Shown in pieces: positions 6,627 through 7,032 of a DNA stretch of 7,032 nucleotides. Made by a program: the position numbers and the translations under genes. Origin of the DNA: an uncultured Rhodospirillales bacterium (GTDB lineage: Bacteria > Pseudomonadota > Alphaproteobacteria > Acetobacterales > Acetobacteraceae); assembly GCA_903928045.1 (NCBI GenBank), contig CAIYPH010000094.1, positions 1 through 7,032 on the forward strand, written 5' to 3'. The notes under the pieces are model-generated. The model had not been told where the DNA came from and searched no databases. It saw only the letters and a list, made by a program, of their open reading frames with translations. Numbering within the stretch: the first letter of the stretch is position 1; each line of letters begins with the position of its first letter.

Positions 6627-6655
6627 CTTATACGCCAAACTGCCGAGGCTGGATC
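6627..6655 (-). promoter_or_regulatory. Weak candidate promoter of the EPS operon
   Basis: On the minus strand TATAAG (6632-6627) resembles a sigma70 -10 element. The hexamer 17 nt upstream, GATCCA (6655-6650), matches the -35 consensus poorly. Transcription would start around 6620, leaving a leader of under 20 nt before the ATG at 6603, and would exclude the GTG at 6627 as a start. GCCAGC (6658-6663) and GCTGGC (6678-6683) form 6-bp inverted arms just upstream and could be a protein-binding site. An activator-dependent or alternative-sigma promoter is equally possible. Confidence 0.2.
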
Positions 6656-6722
6656 ACGCCAGCCGGCAGCCTGGCCCGCTGGCATAGGCAGACTATCACA
6701 AGCGACATCACGGGGGTCAGCA

Positions 6723-6753
6723 TATTCCGGCACCGCGCGGGAGCGGGGGAATA
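6723..6753. repeat. Short inverted repeat overlapping the tRNA 3' end
   Basis: TATTCC (6723-6728) and GGAATA (6748-6753) are 6-bp inverted arms around a GC-rich interior that contains the palindrome CCGCGCGG. The right arm includes the last tRNA bases, so the structure could only form in a precursor or after tRNA transcription. There is no downstream T-run on the minus strand, so a role as tRNA terminator is possible but weak. Confidence 0.35.
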
Positions 6754-6823
6754 GGCGCGGAAGGAGTCGAACCCCCAGCCTCTGTCATGTAAAGACAGCG
6801 CTCTGCCATTGAGCTACACGCCT
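6752..6823 (-). tRNA. tRNA-Val (anticodon UAC)
   Basis: The minus strand folds into a complete cloverleaf. The acceptor stem AGGCGTG pairs with CGCGCCT (one G-U), with discriminator A at 6752. The D-arm is GCTC/GAGC with loop AATGGCA. The anticodon stem CTGTC/GACAG carries the 7-nt loop TTTACAT, so U33 is followed by anticodon UAC, read as valine (GUN codons). A 5-nt variable loop and the T-arm GGGGG-TTCGACT-CCTTC follow. The 3' CCA is not encoded (TTC follows), so it would be added after transcription. The first base pair is A-U rather than the G-C usual for many tRNA-Val genes, which does not disturb the fold. The gene is transcribed in the same direction as the EPS operon, whose first codon is 148 nt downstream. 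Confidence 0.93.
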
Positions 6824-7032
6824 TCTGGTCTGTCTCGGTTTCACGGCCGCCGCGGGGCGACCCAGTCTCGACGCTACCGCCCACGCTTTTCCCGCCTACC
6901 CGTTTTGCCCGCCCATTAGACTTGTTGCGAAAGTCTGCGGCCTAATTTGACCACCAGTTGGTGGCTCCGGGCCAATCTGTCGGCCTCATCAGAGTGGCAT
7001 GAACCCCGCTTCGATGTTCACCAGTCCCGCGA
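6824..7032. other. Right-end segment with small inverted repeats, no gene supported
   Basis: This 209-nt stretch upstream of the tRNA has no open frame that can be recognised. It holds AGACTT (6918-6923) paired with AAGTCT (6931-6936) across a 7-nt spacer. It also holds the near-palindrome CCACCAGTTGGTGG (6951-6964) and two imperfect copies of a CnCCCnnTTTTnCCCGCC-like unit at about 6880-6896 and 6897-6913. On the minus strand a frame enters from the window edge and stops at TGA 6991-6989, encoding the tail AGLVNIEAGFMPL. This may be the C-terminus of a gene outside the window, but 13 residues give no identity. No clear promoter for the tRNA could be picked out. Confidence 0.35.

Noticed and set aside
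6601..6627. Upstream GTG start for the export lipoprotein (eight extra residues)
   Set aside because: No ribosome-binding site before it; it overlaps the possible -10 element and would put charged residues ahead of a normal lipoprotein signal peptide.
6999..7032. Plus-strand ATG near the right edge (MNPASMFTSPA)
   Set aside because: Eleven codons, only a weak AG-rich site upstream and no resemblance to anything; the minus-strand frame with a stop at 6989 is at least as plausible.
1..7032. CRISPR array, riboswitch, rRNA or replication origin
   Set aside because: No regularly spaced repeats, no recognisable aptamer or rRNA sequence, and no DnaA-box cluster or iterons seen on either strand.

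Overview
The window is a high-GC bacterial chromosomal segment dominated by one minus-strand operon of five tightly packed genes (6603 down to 251). Its strong G/C third-position bias, which opens long spurious antisense frames, and the gene families present suggest a proteobacterium. An alphaproteobacterium of the Rhodospirillales/Acetobacteraceae type is my best guess, from overall style and a vaguely familiar AT-rich repeat near the left end. That placement is inference, not a match.

The operon reads, in transcription order: a lipoprotein polysaccharide-export protein (Wza/OPX-like, 6603-5815); a three-membrane-segment chain-length determinant (Wzz/GNVR-like, 5803-4166); a BY-kinase-type tyrosine autokinase with a C-terminal Tyr cluster (4160-2940); a large outer-membrane beta-barrel protein (2917-1319); and an ExeA/GspA-like AAA ATPase (1312-251). 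Intergenic gaps are only 11, 5, 22 and 6 nt. This set and order matches the export and assembly part of the XrtA (EpsH)/PEP-CTERM-type exopolysaccharide loci. The likely job is control of polymer length and export across the envelope: the inner-membrane determinant and its kinase cycle regulate assembly, the lipoprotein and barrel carry the outer-membrane steps, and the ATPase plays an accessory role that is not well defined. No exosortase, glycosyltransferase, flippase or polymerase is present, so the rest of the pathway must lie outside the window or elsewhere in the genome.

Right of the operon (upstream in transcription) is a 148-nt spacer with a weak promoter candidate, then a minus-strand tRNA-Val(UAC) at 6752-6823. 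The last 209 nt hold small inverted repeats and no gene I can support, apart from a possible 13-codon gene tail running off the edge.

Left of the operon (downstream) is a compact AT-rich and palindromic block (137-226) that probably serves as its transcription end. It abuts what looks like the end of an IS1595-family insertion sequence: the first 22 codons of a transposase-like gene (66-1, minus strand) plus a probable terminal sequence ending near 137. The EPS module is thus bracketed by a tRNA gene on one side and a mobile element on the other.
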